Source: Nocardia anocheti (GTDB lineage Bacteria > Actinomycetota > Actinomycetes > Mycobacteriales > Mycobacteriaceae). Taken from it: a stretch of DNA of 64,000 nucleotides. The stretch spans positions 186,001 through 250,000 of the forward strand of contig NZ_JAQQFV010000003.1 in the NCBI RefSeq assembly GCF_029675105.1, in the 5' to 3' direction. Positions 17,179 to 26,843 of this stretch are shown here, in pieces; the stretch's first letter is position 1; the number at the start of each line of letters is the position of its first letter. A program made the position numbers and the translations under genes. The notes under the pieces were generated by a model. The model ran no database searches. It had not been told where the DNA came from and saw nothing but the letters and a program-made list of their open reading frames with translations.

Positions 17179-18069
17179 TCAGGCCGGACCGTAGGTGAGC
17201 ACCGCGGTCACCACGAACCACAGCACCCACACGATCGCGATCACCATGCCGATGGCCAGGGTGATCCGCAGGAACGCTCGCCCGAAATCGAGGTCGCCGC
17301 TCACCCGGGGGTAGAGCTTCCACGGGCTGTACCAGGGCGCGACCAGCCCGCCGGTCTGCGCCTCGCTCTCCAGCCGGGCTTGCTCCTCGGCATAGGCCTC
17401 GGCCTGGGCCTGGGTGGGGCCGCCGTGCCACAGCGTCACGTCCACCGGGCCGAGGAAACCCTCGTTGAGCAGGTCCTGCGGCGCGGGCAGGTAGGGCAGG
17501 ATGCCCAGACCACGGAAGGCGACGGCGATGTCGTTGGCCGTCCAGAGATTGTGTTCCTTGGCGGCCAGCAGCTCGAAGTACTCCTCGAGCCGGTGCGGAT
17601 CGTCGGTGACGATCACATCGAAGCTCGGATCGTGCCAGCCCTGGTGCACATCGATCTGCGCCCCGCGCATCGGCACGATCACGCCGAGCCCGTGCACCGC
17701 GCGCTGACCCAGCCCGCGCGCGGCCAGATAGTCCTGCAGGGCGAAGGTGTGCTCGCGGGAACGCTCCAGCGGGGTCGACTTCTCCCCGCCCGCGAATCGC
17801 GCGATCTCCCCGGAGACCATCCACGGGCCATTGAGCGGGATCTCCAGCACGCCGTCCTGCGGTGCGGTGAAGGTCTCGGCCTCGATCACCACGCAACTGG
17901 TCGGCGTCCAGACGATGGCGTCGAAGTGGTGCAGCCGGTCGTTGTGGAACAGGCCACAGTTGATCGTGGCCACCCCGTGCGGGCTGGCCGGATCCTTCCA
18001 GGTGCGCAGCCAGTCGATCAGTGCCAGCTCGGCATCGGTGCCTGCCGCATTCTGCACGCGCACGAGCAT
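17179..18069 (-). CDS. NERD-like nuclease-related domain protein with C-terminal membrane anchor
   Basis: A 296-residue protein. The N-terminal 100 residues resemble a NERD domain: INCGLFHNDRLHHFDAIVWT followed by CVVIEAETF, a layout like the Asp and Glu-x-Lys active-site block of restriction-type nucleases. The usual EAK reads EAE here, so catalysis is doubtful. The central region (about 110-230) is of unknown type. Residues 265-290 form one strong membrane helix (AIGMVIAIVWVLWFVVTAVL), leaving the N-terminus probably cytoplasmic. AGAAGG precedes the ATG at 18069. It lies directly upstream of the PAP2 gene. Function is unknown. Confidence 0.65.
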   Translation of the reverse strand: MLVRVQNAAGTDAELALIDWLRTWKDPASPHGVATINCGLFHNDRLHHFDAIVWTPTSCVVIEAETFTAPQDGVLEIPLNGPWMVSGEIARFAGGEKSTPLERSREHTFALQDYLAARGLGQRAVHGLGVIVPMRGAQIDVHQGWHDPSFDVIVTDDPHRLEEYFELLAAKEHNLWTANDIAVAFRGLGILPYLPAPQDLLNEGFLGPVDVTLWHGGPTQAQAEAYAEEQARLESEAQTGGLVAPWYSPWKLYPRVSGDLDFGRAFLRITLAIGMVIAIVWVLWFVVTAVLTYGPA

Positions 18070-18170
18070 GGAGTCCGCCCTTCTGGGTCGTTGGCGCCGC
18101 CGGGCCGAGAACCGTTGGCGTACATCGTAGCTCGATTACCCGCCGTTGCCGGGCAGGATGCGCGCTGGTG

Positions 18171-19568
18171 TCAGCTCGGCTCGGCGGCCAGCTCACCGGC
18201 CTCGACCGCGGCGACCAGCTCGGCGTGGTCGGCCTCGGTGCGGTCGGCGTAGCGCACCGCGAAGCGGGTGATCGCCGTCTCGAAGCGGTCGTCCTCCTCG
18301 CCGTCACCGGCCAGATAGCCCGCCAGGGTGCGCGGGTCGAGCGAGCGCGCGTGCGCCCGGGCCAGCAGGGACCCGGCCAGCCTGCCGTAGTCGTCGAGGT
18401 CGTCGGCCGAGAGCCCGGCCGGATCGATACTGCCCTTGAGATTGCGGAACTGGCGCACGATGAACGGCAGCGGCTCGTCCAGCGCGACGGTGGTCCAGCC
18501 GAGCAGGATGTCGGTCTCGGACTGCACGGTCCGCGCGCCCGCCACGATCCGCTCGCCCTCGTGCCGGTCCGGGCCAGCGGGCAGAAACGGCGCCAACGCC
18601 GACGGACGCGCCTGCTTGACCTGCAGGACCAGCGCCTCGCCGTCGTTGCCGTGCAACAGCGCCACATAGCTGTGCAGCCCGACGCTGCCCGTGCCGACGA
18701 TCCGGAAGGCCACATCCGAGACCGCGAAGCGGGCCAGCAGGTTGCGCCGCGACTCCCGGATGGTGCCCGCGTACTGCTCGAGCCCGTCGATCACGGCCTC
18801 GCGCACCGGATCGGTGACGGCGGTGAGGATCGGCGGATCGCTGACGAAGCGGTGCTTGCGGATGCCGGTCTCGTGGTCGTCGAGATGCTCGGTCCACTTC
18901 GCCACCACCTTGGCGCTGGTGTTCTTGCGCGCCTTCTTGGCGGCCTTCTTGAAGTCGTCGAGCAGATCCTCGGCCTTGGCCGCCGCCAGGATCGACTCGT
19001 CGGGCAGCGCGCTCCAGGACTGCATGAACGGCATCTCGGCCAGCTCGGCGACGGTCTCGCGGTAGGAGCGGGCGGCATCGCGGGCGGCGCGGGCGCAGTC
19101 GTCCTCGTCGGCGCCGCTCTCGCGCCCGGCCAGCACCAGACTGGCCGCCAGCCGTTCCAGATCCCACTCCCACGGGCCCAGGATCGTCTCGTCGAAATCG
19201 TTGATGTCCATCACGATCTCACCGCGCTGGGTGCCGTAGAGGCCGAAGTTGGCCGCGTGCGCGTCACCGCAGATCTGCGCGGGCAGGCCACTGTCCGGAC
19301 CGGCCGCCAGGTCGGCCGCCATCAGCCCGGCGGCGCCGCGGAAGAAGGTGAACGGCGAGGTGGTCATCCGACCGATCCGCAGCGGGATCAGGCTCTCGAT
19401 CCGGCCCTCGTTGCTGGCCGCGACGAACTCGCGCACCGTCGGCCGGTCCGGGGCGGCGGCGTCCCGGTCGCGCCCGGTCACGGGGGCCCGCTCGGCGGCG
19501 GCCCGGCCACGCGCGTGCGCGTCCTCGGCGGAGAGATAGGAGCGCAGATCAATACCACTGTCGGACAC
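18171..19568 (-). CDS. DUF2252 protein (kinase-like fold)
   Basis: A 465-residue cytoplasmic protein of the DUF2252 family, related in fold to aminoglycoside phosphotransferases. Diagnostic motifs are FFRGAAGLMAADLA, CGDAHAANFGLYG and VMDINDFDET, which resemble the catalytic HxDxxxxN and metal-binding DxD segments of small-molecule kinases. Later come GTGSVGLHSYVAL and a Lys-rich helix DDFKKAAKKARKNTSAK. The substrate is unknown. The GTG at 19568 was chosen because conserved sequence starts with SDSGIDLRSYL; a longer frame reaches back into the pgsA promoter and is low-complexity. It is divergent from the pgsA-like gene. Confidence 0.85.
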   Translation of the reverse strand: MSDSGIDLRSYLSAEDAHARGRAAAERAPVTGRDRDAAAPDRPTVREFVAASNEGRIESLIPLRIGRMTTSPFTFFRGAAGLMAADLAAGPDSGLPAQICGDAHAANFGLYGTQRGEIVMDINDFDETILGPWEWDLERLAASLVLAGRESGADEDDCARAARDAARSYRETVAELAEMPFMQSWSALPDESILAAAKAEDLLDDFKKAAKKARKNTSAKVVAKWTEHLDDHETGIRKHRFVSDPPILTAVTDPVREAVIDGLEQYAGTIRESRRNLLARFAVSDVAFRIVGTGSVGLHSYVALLHGNDGEALVLQVKQARPSALAPFLPAGPDRHEGERIVAGARTVQSETDILLGWTTVALDEPLPFIVRQFRNLKGSIDPAGLSADDLDDYGRLAGSLLARAHARSLDPRTLAGYLAGDGEEDDRFETAITRFAVRYADRTEADHAELVAAVEAGELAAEPS

Positions 19569-19692
19569 GACGGTCCACGGTAGCGGGTCCGGCGGTGATC
19601 GGCAGCGCCGTGACGGCGGCGGGAGCCGATCCGATGCGGTGTGTCGGCGTGGCCGGATGGCGCGATCGCGGGTTCGTGCGGTATGCAGGGGC

Positions 19693-20328
19693 GTGGCAAC
19701 CGAATCGGGAACGCCGGGCACGCACGACACCGAAACCGGTGGCGTGTTCAGCGACCGCATCCTGACCGTGCCCAATGTGCTGAGCCTGGTGCGGCTGATC
19801 GGCATCCCCGTCTTCCTGTGGTTGATGCTGGTCCGTCACGCCGACGGCTGGGCGTTCACGCTGCTGATCGCCAGCGGGGTCACCGACTTCCTCGACGGCA
19901 AGCTCGCGCGCCTGCTCGACCAGTCCTCGCGCCTGGGCGCCCTGCTCGATCCGCTCGTGGACCGGCTATACCTGGTCACGACTTTGGTGGCGTTCGTCGC
20001 ACGTGGGCTCATCCCGTGGTGGATCGCGGTGGTGCTGATCGGGCGCGACCTGGTCCTCACCGCGACGCTGTCGGTCTACCGGCGCCGTGACCTGCCCGCG
20101 CCCGAGGTGATCTACCTGGGCAAGGCGGCCACGTTCGCGCTGATGTCGGCACTGCCGTGGCTGCTCACCGGGGAGATGGACTGGGCGGGGGCGGGTTTCG
20201 GCTGGGCCTTCGGCTGGGCCCTGCTGATCTGGGGGACGGCCCTGTACGTGTGGACCGGCGCGCTCTACGCCGGACTTGCCGTCGCCGTGGCGCGATCGAT
20301 ACCGCCTGTGCCGCACCGCGGCAGCTAG
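19693..20328 (+). CDS. CDP-alcohol phosphatidyltransferase (Rv1822/PgsA2-like)
   Basis: A 211-residue membrane enzyme. The family motif DG(x)2AR(x)8G(x)3D(x)3D is complete: DFLDGKLARLLDQSSRLG followed by ALLDPLVDR. Hydrophobic helices flank it. It transfers a phosphatidyl group from CDP-diacylglycerol to an alcohol, perhaps glycerol phosphate for cardiolipin and phosphatidylglycerol synthesis. Position ahead of gcvH and garA mirrors M. tuberculosis pgsA2 (Rv1822), whose length of about 209 also supports the GTG start at 19693 with AGGGG just upstream. The DUF881 and small-basic-protein genes that follow Rv1822 in M. tuberculosis are absent here. Confidence 0.88.
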   Translation: MATESGTPGTHDTETGGVFSDRILTVPNVLSLVRLIGIPVFLWLMLVRHADGWAFTLLIASGVTDFLDGKLARLLDQSSRLGALLDPLVDRLYLVTTLVAFVARGLIPWWIAVVLIGRDLVLTATLSVYRRRDLPAPEVIYLGKAATFALMSALPWLLTGEMDWAGAGFGWAFGWALLIWGTALYVWTGALYAGLAVAVARSIPPVPHRGS

Positions 20329-20370
20329 TCGATACTGTTACGCGCAACGTTGACGACGAAAGGACGTCCA

Positions 20371-20769
20371 GTGACCCGGACCCCTGAGGATCTGCGCTAC
20401 ACCGAAGAGCACGAATGGGTGCGGCGGACCGGCCCCACGGCGGTGCGTGTGGGCATCACCGACTACGCCCAGTCACAGCTCGGTGACGTGGTGTTCGTCC
20501 AGCTGCCCGACGTCGACAAGGACGTGACCGCGGGCGAGAGCATCGCCGAGGTCGAGTCGACCAAGAGCGTGTCGGACATCTACGCCCCGCTCACCGGCAA
20601 AGTCGTTGCGGTGAACGAGGATCTGGTCCAGTCGCCGGAGACGTTGAACACCGATCCGTACGAGGACGGCTGGCTGTTCGACCTCGCCTTCGATGACGAG
20701 TCGGCACTCGATTCCGTCCTCGGTGAACTGCTGGATGCGGCGGGTTACCAAGGAGTTATCGGGGGCTGA
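20371..20769 (+). CDS. gcvH: glycine cleavage system H protein
   Basis: A 132-residue lipoyl carrier that shuttles the aminomethyl group between the P, T and L proteins. The lipoylation site is Lys65 in VESTKSVSDIY, with the family N-terminus LRYTEEHEWVR. The C-terminus ends DAAGYQGVIGG. The GTG at 20371 is preceded by AAAGGA at 6 nt spacing; a TTG further up (20350) lacks a ribosome site. It is separated from gcvP by four genes. gcvT is not in the window. Confidence 0.97.
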   Translation: MTRTPEDLRYTEEHEWVRRTGPTAVRVGITDYAQSQLGDVVFVQLPDVDKDVTAGESIAEVESTKSVSDIYAPLTGKVVAVNEDLVQSPETLNTDPYEDGWLFDLAFDDESALDSVLGELLDAAGYQGVIGG

Positions 20770-20945
20770 GTCAGCCTTCACAGTTCTCCCTGCACGGGTG
20801 CGCCCCGGCAGGGTACGGTCAAAGCCAAGCGGATACGTCGGGGAATCGACGCCGGGATCTTTCCTGGCGATGTGATCGCGCCGGTCGTGTCGCCGAATGA
20901 AGCACCTGCTTGCATGGATAATCAGGTTCGAGGAGGAGAGAAACG

Positions 20946-21431
20946 GTGAGCGAGAACAGGGACCCGGGTTACGGGGAGACCGCGGCCGAGACGACATCGG
21001 TCTTCCGCGCGGACTTCCTCAACGAGGTCGACGCGTCGCGCTCCGGAGAGCCGACCGGCGAACAGCCGGTACAGGGCGTCGAGGGCCTGCCGGTCGGCGC
21101 GGCCCTCCTGGTGGTCAAGCGCGGCCCGAATGCGGGTTCGCGTTTTCTGCTGGATCAGCCGACCACCTCGGCCGGTCGCCATCCCGACAGTGACATCTTC
21201 CTCGATGACGTCACCGTCAGCCGTCGGCACGCGGAGTTCCGTCAGGACGACGATTCCTTCCAGGTCGTCGACGTGGGCAGCCTCAACGGCACCTACGTCA
21301 ACCGGGAGCCGGTGGACTCCTCGGAGCTGCAGAACGGCGACGAGGTCCAGATCGGCAAGTTCCGGCTGGTCTTCCTGACCGGTCCGCGCGCGCAGGCGAA
21401 CGAGTCGGCGTCGGGCGCGGGGTCGCGATGA
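20946..21431 (+). CDS. garA: FHA-domain metabolic regulator GarA/OdhI
   Basis: A 161-residue cytoplasmic protein. The N-terminus carries the ETTSV phosphorylation motif (Thr16/Thr17). The C-terminal FHA domain (about 52-145) has Gly77-Arg78, Ser92-RRH95 and Asn114-Gly115, the phosphothreonine-binding residues. In mycobacteria and corynebacteria the unphosphorylated form inhibits 2-oxoglutarate dehydrogenase and glutamate dehydrogenase and activates glutamate synthase; PknB/PknG phosphorylation makes the FHA domain bind its own tail and shuts it off. GTG 20946 follows GAGGAGAG. Synteny with Rv1827 is exact. Confidence 0.97.
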   Translation: MSENRDPGYGETAAETTSVFRADFLNEVDASRSGEPTGEQPVQGVEGLPVGAALLVVKRGPNAGSRFLLDQPTTSAGRHPDSDIFLDDVTVSRRHAEFRQDDDSFQVVDVGSLNGTYVNREPVDSSELQNGDEVQIGKFRLVFLTGPRAQANESASGAGSR

Positions 21432-21468
21432 CCCCTACGGTGCTGGTGCCCTCGATGGGCACAGTGCT

Positions 21469-22281
21469 GTGACAGGGGCGGCGCAGTGGGCGCGCGGAGG
21501 GATGTCGATCGGCTCCGTGCTCGACCTGCTGCGACCAGATTTTCCTGACATCACCATCTCCAAGATCCGGTTCCTCGAATCCGAGGGCCTGATCCGGCCG
21601 GAGCGCACACCCTCGGGTTACCGGCGGTTCTCCGTCGCCGACTACGACCGGCTGCGCTTCGTGCTGACCGCGCAACGCGATCAGTACCTGCCACTGAAGG
21701 TGATCAAGGAGCAGTTGGAAGCGATCGACAGCGGTGTGGCGACGCTGGGCGTGCGCGAGGCGCGCGCCCGCGCGCACCACCACGGCGCCGCGGAGGCCGG
21801 ACAGTCGCTGTCCGGCCCCGCGCGTGCCGAGGCCGCGGCCCCGGCACCGCCCCGGCGATTGGGAGTCGTGCCCGGCGAGATCACCCCGGACGAGTTACGC
21901 GTCGATGTCGGGGTGCGGCTGACCAGGAGCGATCTGCTGGACAAGGCGGGAATCGACGACCGATTCCTCGACGATCTGCTGCGCGCGGGACTGATCGTCC
22001 CCGGTGCGGGCGGCTTCTTCGAGTCCGACGCGGTGACCTTGGCGCTGGCCGCCAAATCGATGGCCGAGTTCGGGCTCGAGGCCCGGCACCTGCGCGCGTT
22101 CAAGCTGGCCGCGGACCGCGAGGCCGCGCTGCTGGCCCAGATCGCCGCGCCGATCGCCAAGAGCCGCGACGCCGACGCGCGTGCCCGCGCCGAGGAGACG
22201 GTCCGCGAACTGGCGGCGTTATCGCTGAATCTGCACGCCGCACTGGTCAAGGCCGCGGTGCGCGCCGCCCTGGGCAACTGA
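21469..22281 (+). CDS. MerR-family regulator (Rv1828-like)
   Basis: A 270-residue MerR protein. The winged helix begins MSIGSVLDLLRPDFPDITIS and continues KIRFLESEGLIRPERTPSGY. A low-complexity Ala/His/Pro linker (about 100-138) separates it from a C-terminal helical domain resembling that of Rv1828 (GGFFESDAVTLALA, GLEARHLRAFKLAADRE). GTG 21469 is preferred because the Rv1828 protein also has 11 residues before its MSIG motif. There are no Cys metal ligands typical of classical MerR sensors, so the effector is not a simple metal. Confidence 0.9.
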   Translation: MTGAAQWARGGMSIGSVLDLLRPDFPDITISKIRFLESEGLIRPERTPSGYRRFSVADYDRLRFVLTAQRDQYLPLKVIKEQLEAIDSGVATLGVREARARAHHHGAAEAGQSLSGPARAEAAAPAPPRRLGVVPGEITPDELRVDVGVRLTRSDLLDKAGIDDRFLDDLLRAGLIVPGAGGFFESDAVTLALAAKSMAEFGLEARHLRAFKLAADREAALLAQIAAPIAKSRDADARARAEETVRELAALSLNLHAALVKAAVRAALGN

Positions 22282-22437
22282 TACCACCGTCCGGATGAAC
22301 CGGTATCACCCCGGCAACACGCCGATTTCGGCCCGGACGTCGCCGTTGCGCGCCCGGGAATTCGCCTAGACTCGTGGTACGGCGAGCTGTGCAGCGGTCG
22401 TGCCGGCCGGCGGCGAGTATGGGAGGCAGGACAACTC

Positions 22438-22911
22438 ATGAGCGAGATGCGCGTCATCGGCATCCGTGTCGAGCAGCCACAGAACCAGCCCGTGCTGCTG
22501 CTGCGGGAGGCGTCGGGAGAGCGGTACCTCCCGATCTGGATCGGGCAGGCCGAGGCCACCGCGATCGTGCTGGAACAGGAGGGGGTCACCCCGATCCGGC
22601 CCCTCACCCACGATCTGATCAAGATCCTGATCACCGAGCTCGGGCGCACCCTCAAGGAAGTGCGGATCGTGGATCTGCAGGAGGGCACCTTCTACGCCGA
22701 TCTCGTCTTCGACGGCGACCTGCGGGTCTCCGCGCGGCCCTCGGACTCGGTCGCCATCGCCCTGCGCGTGGGCTGCCCGATCTTCGCCGAGGAACCGGTG
22801 CTGGCCGAGGCCGGACTGGTCATGCCGGACGAGCGCGAGGACGAGGTGGAGAAGTTCAAGGAGTTCCTCGAATCGGTCTCCCCGGACGATTTCAAGGCCA
22901 CCGACAGCTGA
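22438..22911 (+). CDS. bifunctional nuclease family protein (Rv1829-like)
   Basis: A 157-residue single-domain protein of the bifunctional nuclease family (DUF151). Motifs RYLPIWIGQAEATAIVLEQE, RPLTHDL, EGTFYADL and RPSDSVAIALRVGCPI are all present. Family members have reported DNase and RNase activity in plants and a Thermotoga structure, but the role in actinobacteria is not settled. Its conserved place between two MerR genes matches Rv1829. The C-terminal tail is acidic. Confidence 0.92.
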   Translation: MSEMRVIGIRVEQPQNQPVLLLREASGERYLPIWIGQAEATAIVLEQEGVTPIRPLTHDLIKILITELGRTLKEVRIVDLQEGTFYADLVFDGDLRVSARPSDSVAIALRVGCPIFAEEPVLAEAGLVMPDEREDEVEKFKEFLESVSPDDFKATDS

Positions 22912-23083
22912 GCTGACCGGGCGATCTTCTACACCTGAAGTAGAGGTCGAGGGAATCGCCGCACGCGGTGCTTGGTGTGACGACTGTGCAGGTCCGACAA
23001 TGGCAGGAGTAACCTCGAAAGTCGGGCAACATCGGTCGTGTCTGTCGAGACTTCGGATCGTCGGCAAAGGCAAGGAGCGGTCA

Positions 23084-23641
23084 GTGGAAGAGCAAACGCA
23101 GGATGTGGTGCAGCCTGGCTTGTTCCCGGACGACTCGGTGCCGGACGATCTGGTCGGCTACCGGGTACCGAGCGCGTGTCAGGTCGCGGGGATCACTTAT
23201 CGCCAGCTGGACTACTGGGCCAGGACCGGTCTGGTGGTCCCCTCCATCCGGGGTGCGGCGGGGTCGGGCAGTCAGCGGCTGTACTCGTTCAAGGACATCC
23301 TCGTCCTCAAGATCGTCAAACGGCTGCTGGACGCGGGCATCTCTTTACAGAACATCCGCATCGCCGTCGACCACCTGCGCAGCCGCGGGGTGGGCGATCT
23401 GGCCGGGATCACCCTGTTCTCCGACGGCACCTCGGTCTACGAGTGCACCTCGCCCGAGGAAGTCGTCGATTTACTGCAGGGCGGGCAGGGCGTCTTCGGC
23501 ATCGCGGTCAGCGGCGCCATGCGGGAACTGACCGGTGCGATCGCGGACTTCCCCGCCGAGCGGGCCACCGCCATCACCGACCGGCCCGAGGACGAGCTGT
23601 CGTTCCGCCGCAAGGCGCGGGAGAACCGCAAGACCGGATAG
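23084..23641 (+). CDS. ftsR: MerR-like regulator FtsR/McdR (Rv1830-like)
   Basis: A 185-residue regulator. A short acidic N-terminus (VEEQTQDVVQPGLFPDD) leads into the MerR winged helix (YRVPSACQVAGITYRQLDYW). The motif GSGSQRLYSFKDILVLKIVK follows, then a C-terminal domain. Its Corynebacterium homologue FtsR activates ftsZ transcription and the mycobacterial Rv1830 protein (McdR) affects cell division; this assignment rests on synteny and sequence pattern. The GTG at 23084 has AAGGAG upstream and the correct start context; a longer frame back to 23000 lacks family similarity. Confidence 0.9.
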   Translation: MEEQTQDVVQPGLFPDDSVPDDLVGYRVPSACQVAGITYRQLDYWARTGLVVPSIRGAAGSGSQRLYSFKDILVLKIVKRLLDAGISLQNIRIAVDHLRSRGVGDLAGITLFSDGTSVYECTSPEEVVDLLQGGQGVFGIAVSGAMRELTGAIADFPAERATAITDRPEDELSFRRKARENRKTG

Positions 23642-23730
23642 CCCACGGCACGCGCGAGCGCGTGACGAGCGCTACACCGTGGGTGGAGTGGCGGGTATCG
23701 CCGTGCGATTACACTGGGTGGGCGTCGCCG

Positions 23731-23932
23731 CCGTGCGGGAGAGTCCCGGGGTCTTCGGAGTCCGGGCGCCGAAGGAGCAGCACCTCCCCGTCAATCTCTC
23801 AGGCAACAGGGACCGCCCGGTGATTCGACGCCTCTGGAAAGCGGTGGCATCCGGCTGCCCGCCCACGGGGAAAGGGACACGGCCGCCCCGCCGCGTCACC
23901 GAATCTCTCAGGCGCACAGACAGAGGGGGAGG
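23731..23932 (+). ncRNA. tandem glycine riboswitch upstream of gcvP
   Basis: Two consecutive glycine aptamers. The first (about 23731-23822) has GCGGGAGAGTCCC, GGCGCCGAAGGAGCAGC, CAATCTCTCAGGCAACAGG and the closing GACCGCCC. The second (about 23831-23931) opens CCTCTGGAAAG, repeats the core GAATCTCTCAGGCGCACAGA and closes with CAGAGGG. These are the hallmark conserved elements of the gcvT-type riboswitch. Glycine binding is expected to turn on gcvP. About 45 nt separate its 3' end from the gcvP start. No clear terminator stem is visible, so translational or other control is possible. Confidence 0.95.
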
Positions 23933-23977
23933 GCTGGTACCCGTCGACCTTGTCGACCCGCCCGACCTGGAGCTGCC

Positions 23978-26788
23978 GTGACCCGTTCGTTCGCCGACCG
24001 CCACATCGGACCCGATTCCGGCGAGCTCGCCCGGATTCTCGAGACCGTGGGCGTCGAATCCGTCGACGCGCTGGCCACCGCCGCGCTGCCCGCGACGATC
24101 CTGGACGACTCCGGCCTGGCCGCGCTGCCCGCCCCGGCTTCCGAGCACGAGGTGCTCGCCGAACTGGCCGCCCTCGCGCAGGCCAACACCGTGGCCACCT
24201 CCATGATCGGCCTGGGCTACTACGACACCCTCACCCCGCCGGTGCTGGTGCGCAATCTGCTGGAGAACCCGGCCTGGTACACCGCCTACACGCCGTATCA
24301 GCCCGAGATCAGCCAGGGCCGACTCGAGGCGCTGCTCAACTTCCAGACCATGGTCTCCGATCTGACCGGCATGGACGTGGCCAACGCGTCGATGCTCGAC
24401 GAGGCGACCGCCGCGGCCGAGGCGATGACCCTGCTGCGCCGCGCGGCCAAGTCCACGTCCGCGCGGCTGCTGATCGACGCCGACCTGTTCCCGCAGACCA
24501 AGACCATCCTCGCGACCAGGGCCGAGCCGCTGGGCATTGAAATCGTCGAGGCCGACCTCGCGACCGGGGCGCTGCCCGAGGGCGAGTTCTTCGGCCTACT
24601 GGTGCAGACCCCCGGCGCGTCGGGCCGCGTCGTGGACTGGACGCCCGTCTTCACCGCCGCCCACGAGCGGGGCGCGCTGGTCGCCGCGGGCGCCGACCTG
24701 CTGGCCATGACCCTGCTCACCCCGCCCGGTGAGCAGGGCGCCGACGTCTGCTTCGGCACCACCCAGCGCTTCGGTGTGCCGATGGGCTTCGGTGGACCGC
24801 ACGCGGGCTACCTGGCCGTGCGCTCCGCCTTCGCCCGCCAGCTGCCGGGCCGCCTGGTCGGCGTGTCCAAGGACGCCGACGGCGCGCCCGCCTACCGACT
24901 GGCCCTGCAGACCCGCGAACAGCACATCCGCCGCGAGAAGGCCACCTCCAACATCTGCACCGCGCAGGTGCTGCTGGCCATCGTGGCGGCCATGTACGCG
25001 AGCTACCACGGCGCCGACGGCCTGCGTGCCATCGCCCGTCGGGTGCACGAGCACGCCGCCGCGGTGGCCACCGGGCTCGGCGGCGCGGTCGTGCACGGCG
25101 CGTTCTTCGACACCGTGCTCGCCCACGTGCCCGGCGGCGCGGAAGCCGTTGTCGCCAAGGCGAAGTCGAAGGGCATCAACCTGCGTCTCGTCGACGCCGA
25201 CCACGTCGCGATCGCCTGCGACGAGGCGACCACCGACGCGCACGTCGCCGCCGTCATCGAATCCTTCGGTACCGCGCTGACCCCCGACGCGGGCGTGGGC
25301 ACCGAACCCGTCGCGATCGAGACCCGTGCCTCGGCGTACCTGACCCATCCCGCGTTCACCCGCTATCACACCGAGACGGCCATGCTGCGCTACCTGCGCT
25401 CGCTCTCGGACAAGGACATCGCGCTGGACCGCAGCATGATCCCGCTGGGCTCGTGCACCATGAAGCTCAACGCCACCGCCGAGATGGAGGCCATCACCTG
25501 GCCCGGTTTCGCGCGGCTGCACCCCTTCGCGCCCACCGAGGATGTGCCGGGCATCCTCGGGCTCATCGGCGATCTCGAGCGGTGGCTGGCCGAGATCACC
25601 GGCTACGACGCGGTGAGCCTGCAGCCCAACGCGGGTAGCCAGGGCGAGTACGCCGGTCTGCTGGCCATCCGCCGCTACCACCTCGATCGTGGCGACGACC
25701 ATCGCGACACCTGCCTGATCCCCTCCAGCGCGCACGGCACCAACGCCGCCTCGGCGGCCATGGTCGGCATGCGGGTGGAAGTGGTGAAGTGCCGCGAGAA
25801 CGGTGACGTCGACCTCGACGACCTGCGCGCCAAGATCGCCGACCACGCCGACCGGCTGGCCTGCATCATGATCACCTACCCGTCCACCCACGGCGTCTAC
25901 GAGCACGAGGTCGCCGAGCTGTGCGCCCTGGTGCACGACGCGGGCGGCCAGGTCTACGTCGACGGCGCCAACCTCAATGCCCTTGTCGGACTGGCCCGTC
26001 CGGGCCGCTTCGGCGGCGACGTGAGCCACCTGAACCTGCACAAGACCTTCTGCATTCCGCACGGTGGCGGTGGCCCTGGTGTCGGTCCGGTCGCGGTGCG
26101 TGCGCACCTGGCCCAATACCTGCCCGGCGACCCGCGCGAGGCGGGCTCGCACGCGGTGTCGGCCGCGAACTACGGGTCGGCCTCGATCCTGCCGATCACC
26201 TGGGCTTACATCCGCCTGATGGGCGCCGAGGGCCTGCGCGCGGCCACGCTGACCGCCATCGCCTCGGCCAACTACATCGCCCGGCGCCTCGACGCCTACT
26301 TCCCGGTGCTCTACACCGGGGACAACGGCATGGTCGCCCACGAGTGCATCCTGGATCTGCGCGAGATCACCAAGCAGACCGGCGTCACCGTCGACGATGT
26401 GGCCAAGCGCCTGGCCGACTACGGCTTCCACGCCCCGACCATGAGCTTCCCGGTCGCGGGCACGCTGATGGTCGAGCCGACCGAGAGCGAGAACCTCGAG
26501 GAACTCGACGAGTTCATCGAGGCCATGATCGCCATCCGCGCCGAGATCGACCAGGTCGGTGCCGGGGTCTGGCCGGTCACCGACAACCCGCTGCGCGGCG
26601 CGCCGCACACCGCGGCCAGCCTCGTCGGCGAGTGGGATCACCCGTACAGCCGCGAGATCGCGGTCTACCCGCGCGGCCTCGGGCACACCCGACCCAAGGT
26701 GTGGCCGCCGGTGCGCCGCATCGACGGCGCGTTCGGCGACCGCAATCTGGTGTGCTCCTGCCCGCCGCTGGACGCCTACCAGGACTGA
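23978..26788 (+). CDS. gcvP: glycine dehydrogenase (decarboxylating), P protein
   Basis: A 936-residue fused P protein that decarboxylates glycine and loads the aminomethyl group on the lipoyl arm of GcvH. The N-terminal half ([25 protein letters not shown]) and C-terminal half are both complete. The PLP lysine is Lys689 in [17 protein letters not shown]. Other landmarks are [16 protein letters not shown] and [15 protein letters not shown] 23978 is the family-consistent start. It is controlled by the adjacent glycine riboswitch and followed by a hairpin at 26819. It is the M. tuberculosis gcvB (Rv1832) equivalent and the last gene of the conserved block before the NRPS island. Confidence 0.98.
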   Translation: MTRSFADRHIGPDSGELARILETVGVESVDALATAALPATILDDSGLAALPAPASEHEVLAELAALAQANTVATSMIGLGYYDTLTPPVLVRNLLENPAWYTAYTPYQPEISQGRLEALLNFQTMVSDLTGMDVANASMLDEATAAAEAMTLLRRAAKSTSARLLIDADLFPQTKTILATRAEPLGIEIVEADLATGALPEGEFFGLLVQTPGASGRVVDWTPVFTAAHERGALVAAGADLLAMTLLTPPGEQGADVCFGTTQRFGVPMGFGGPHAGYLAVRSAFARQLPGRLVGVSKDADGAPAYRLALQTREQHIRREKATSNICTAQVLLAIVAAMYASYHGADGLRAIARRVHEHAAAVATGLGGAVVHGAFFDTVLAHVPGGAEAVVAKAKSKGINLRLVDADHVAIACDEATTDAHVAAVIESFGTALTPDAGVGTEPVAIETRASAYLTHPAFTRYHTETAMLRYLRSLSDKDIALDRSMIPLGSCTMKLNATAEMEAITWPGFARLHPFAPTEDVPGILGLIGDLERWLAEITGYDAVSLQPNAGSQGEYAGLLAIRRYHLDRGDDHRDTCLIPSSAHGTNAASAAMVGMRVEVVKCRENGDVDLDDLRAKIADHADRLACIMITYPSTHGVYEHEVAELCALVHDAGGQVYVDGANLNALVGLARPGRFGGDVSHLNLHKTFCIPHGGGGPGVGPVAVRAHLAQYLPGDPREAGSHAVSAANYGSASILPITWAYIRLMGAEGLRAATLTAIASANYIARRLDAYFPVLYTGDNGMVAHECILDLREITKQTGVTVDDVAKRLADYGFHAPTMSFPVAGTLMVEPTESENLEELDEFIEAMIAIRAEIDQVGAGVWPVTDNPLRGAPHTAASLVGEWDHPYSREIAVYPRGLGHTRPKVWPPVRRIDGAFGDRNLVCSCPPLDAYQD

Positions 26789-26818
26789 CCGGGGCGCCTG
26801 TTCGCCACCGATGTGCGG

Positions 26819-26843
26819 GCCCCGCCGATTTGTTCGGCGGGGC
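26819..26843 (+). terminator. gcvP terminator hairpin
   Basis: Perfect 10-bp stem GCCCCGCCGA (26819-26828) and TCGGCGGGGC (26834-26843) with a TTTGT loop, 30 bp past the gcvP stop. No U-tract. Confidence 0.8.
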
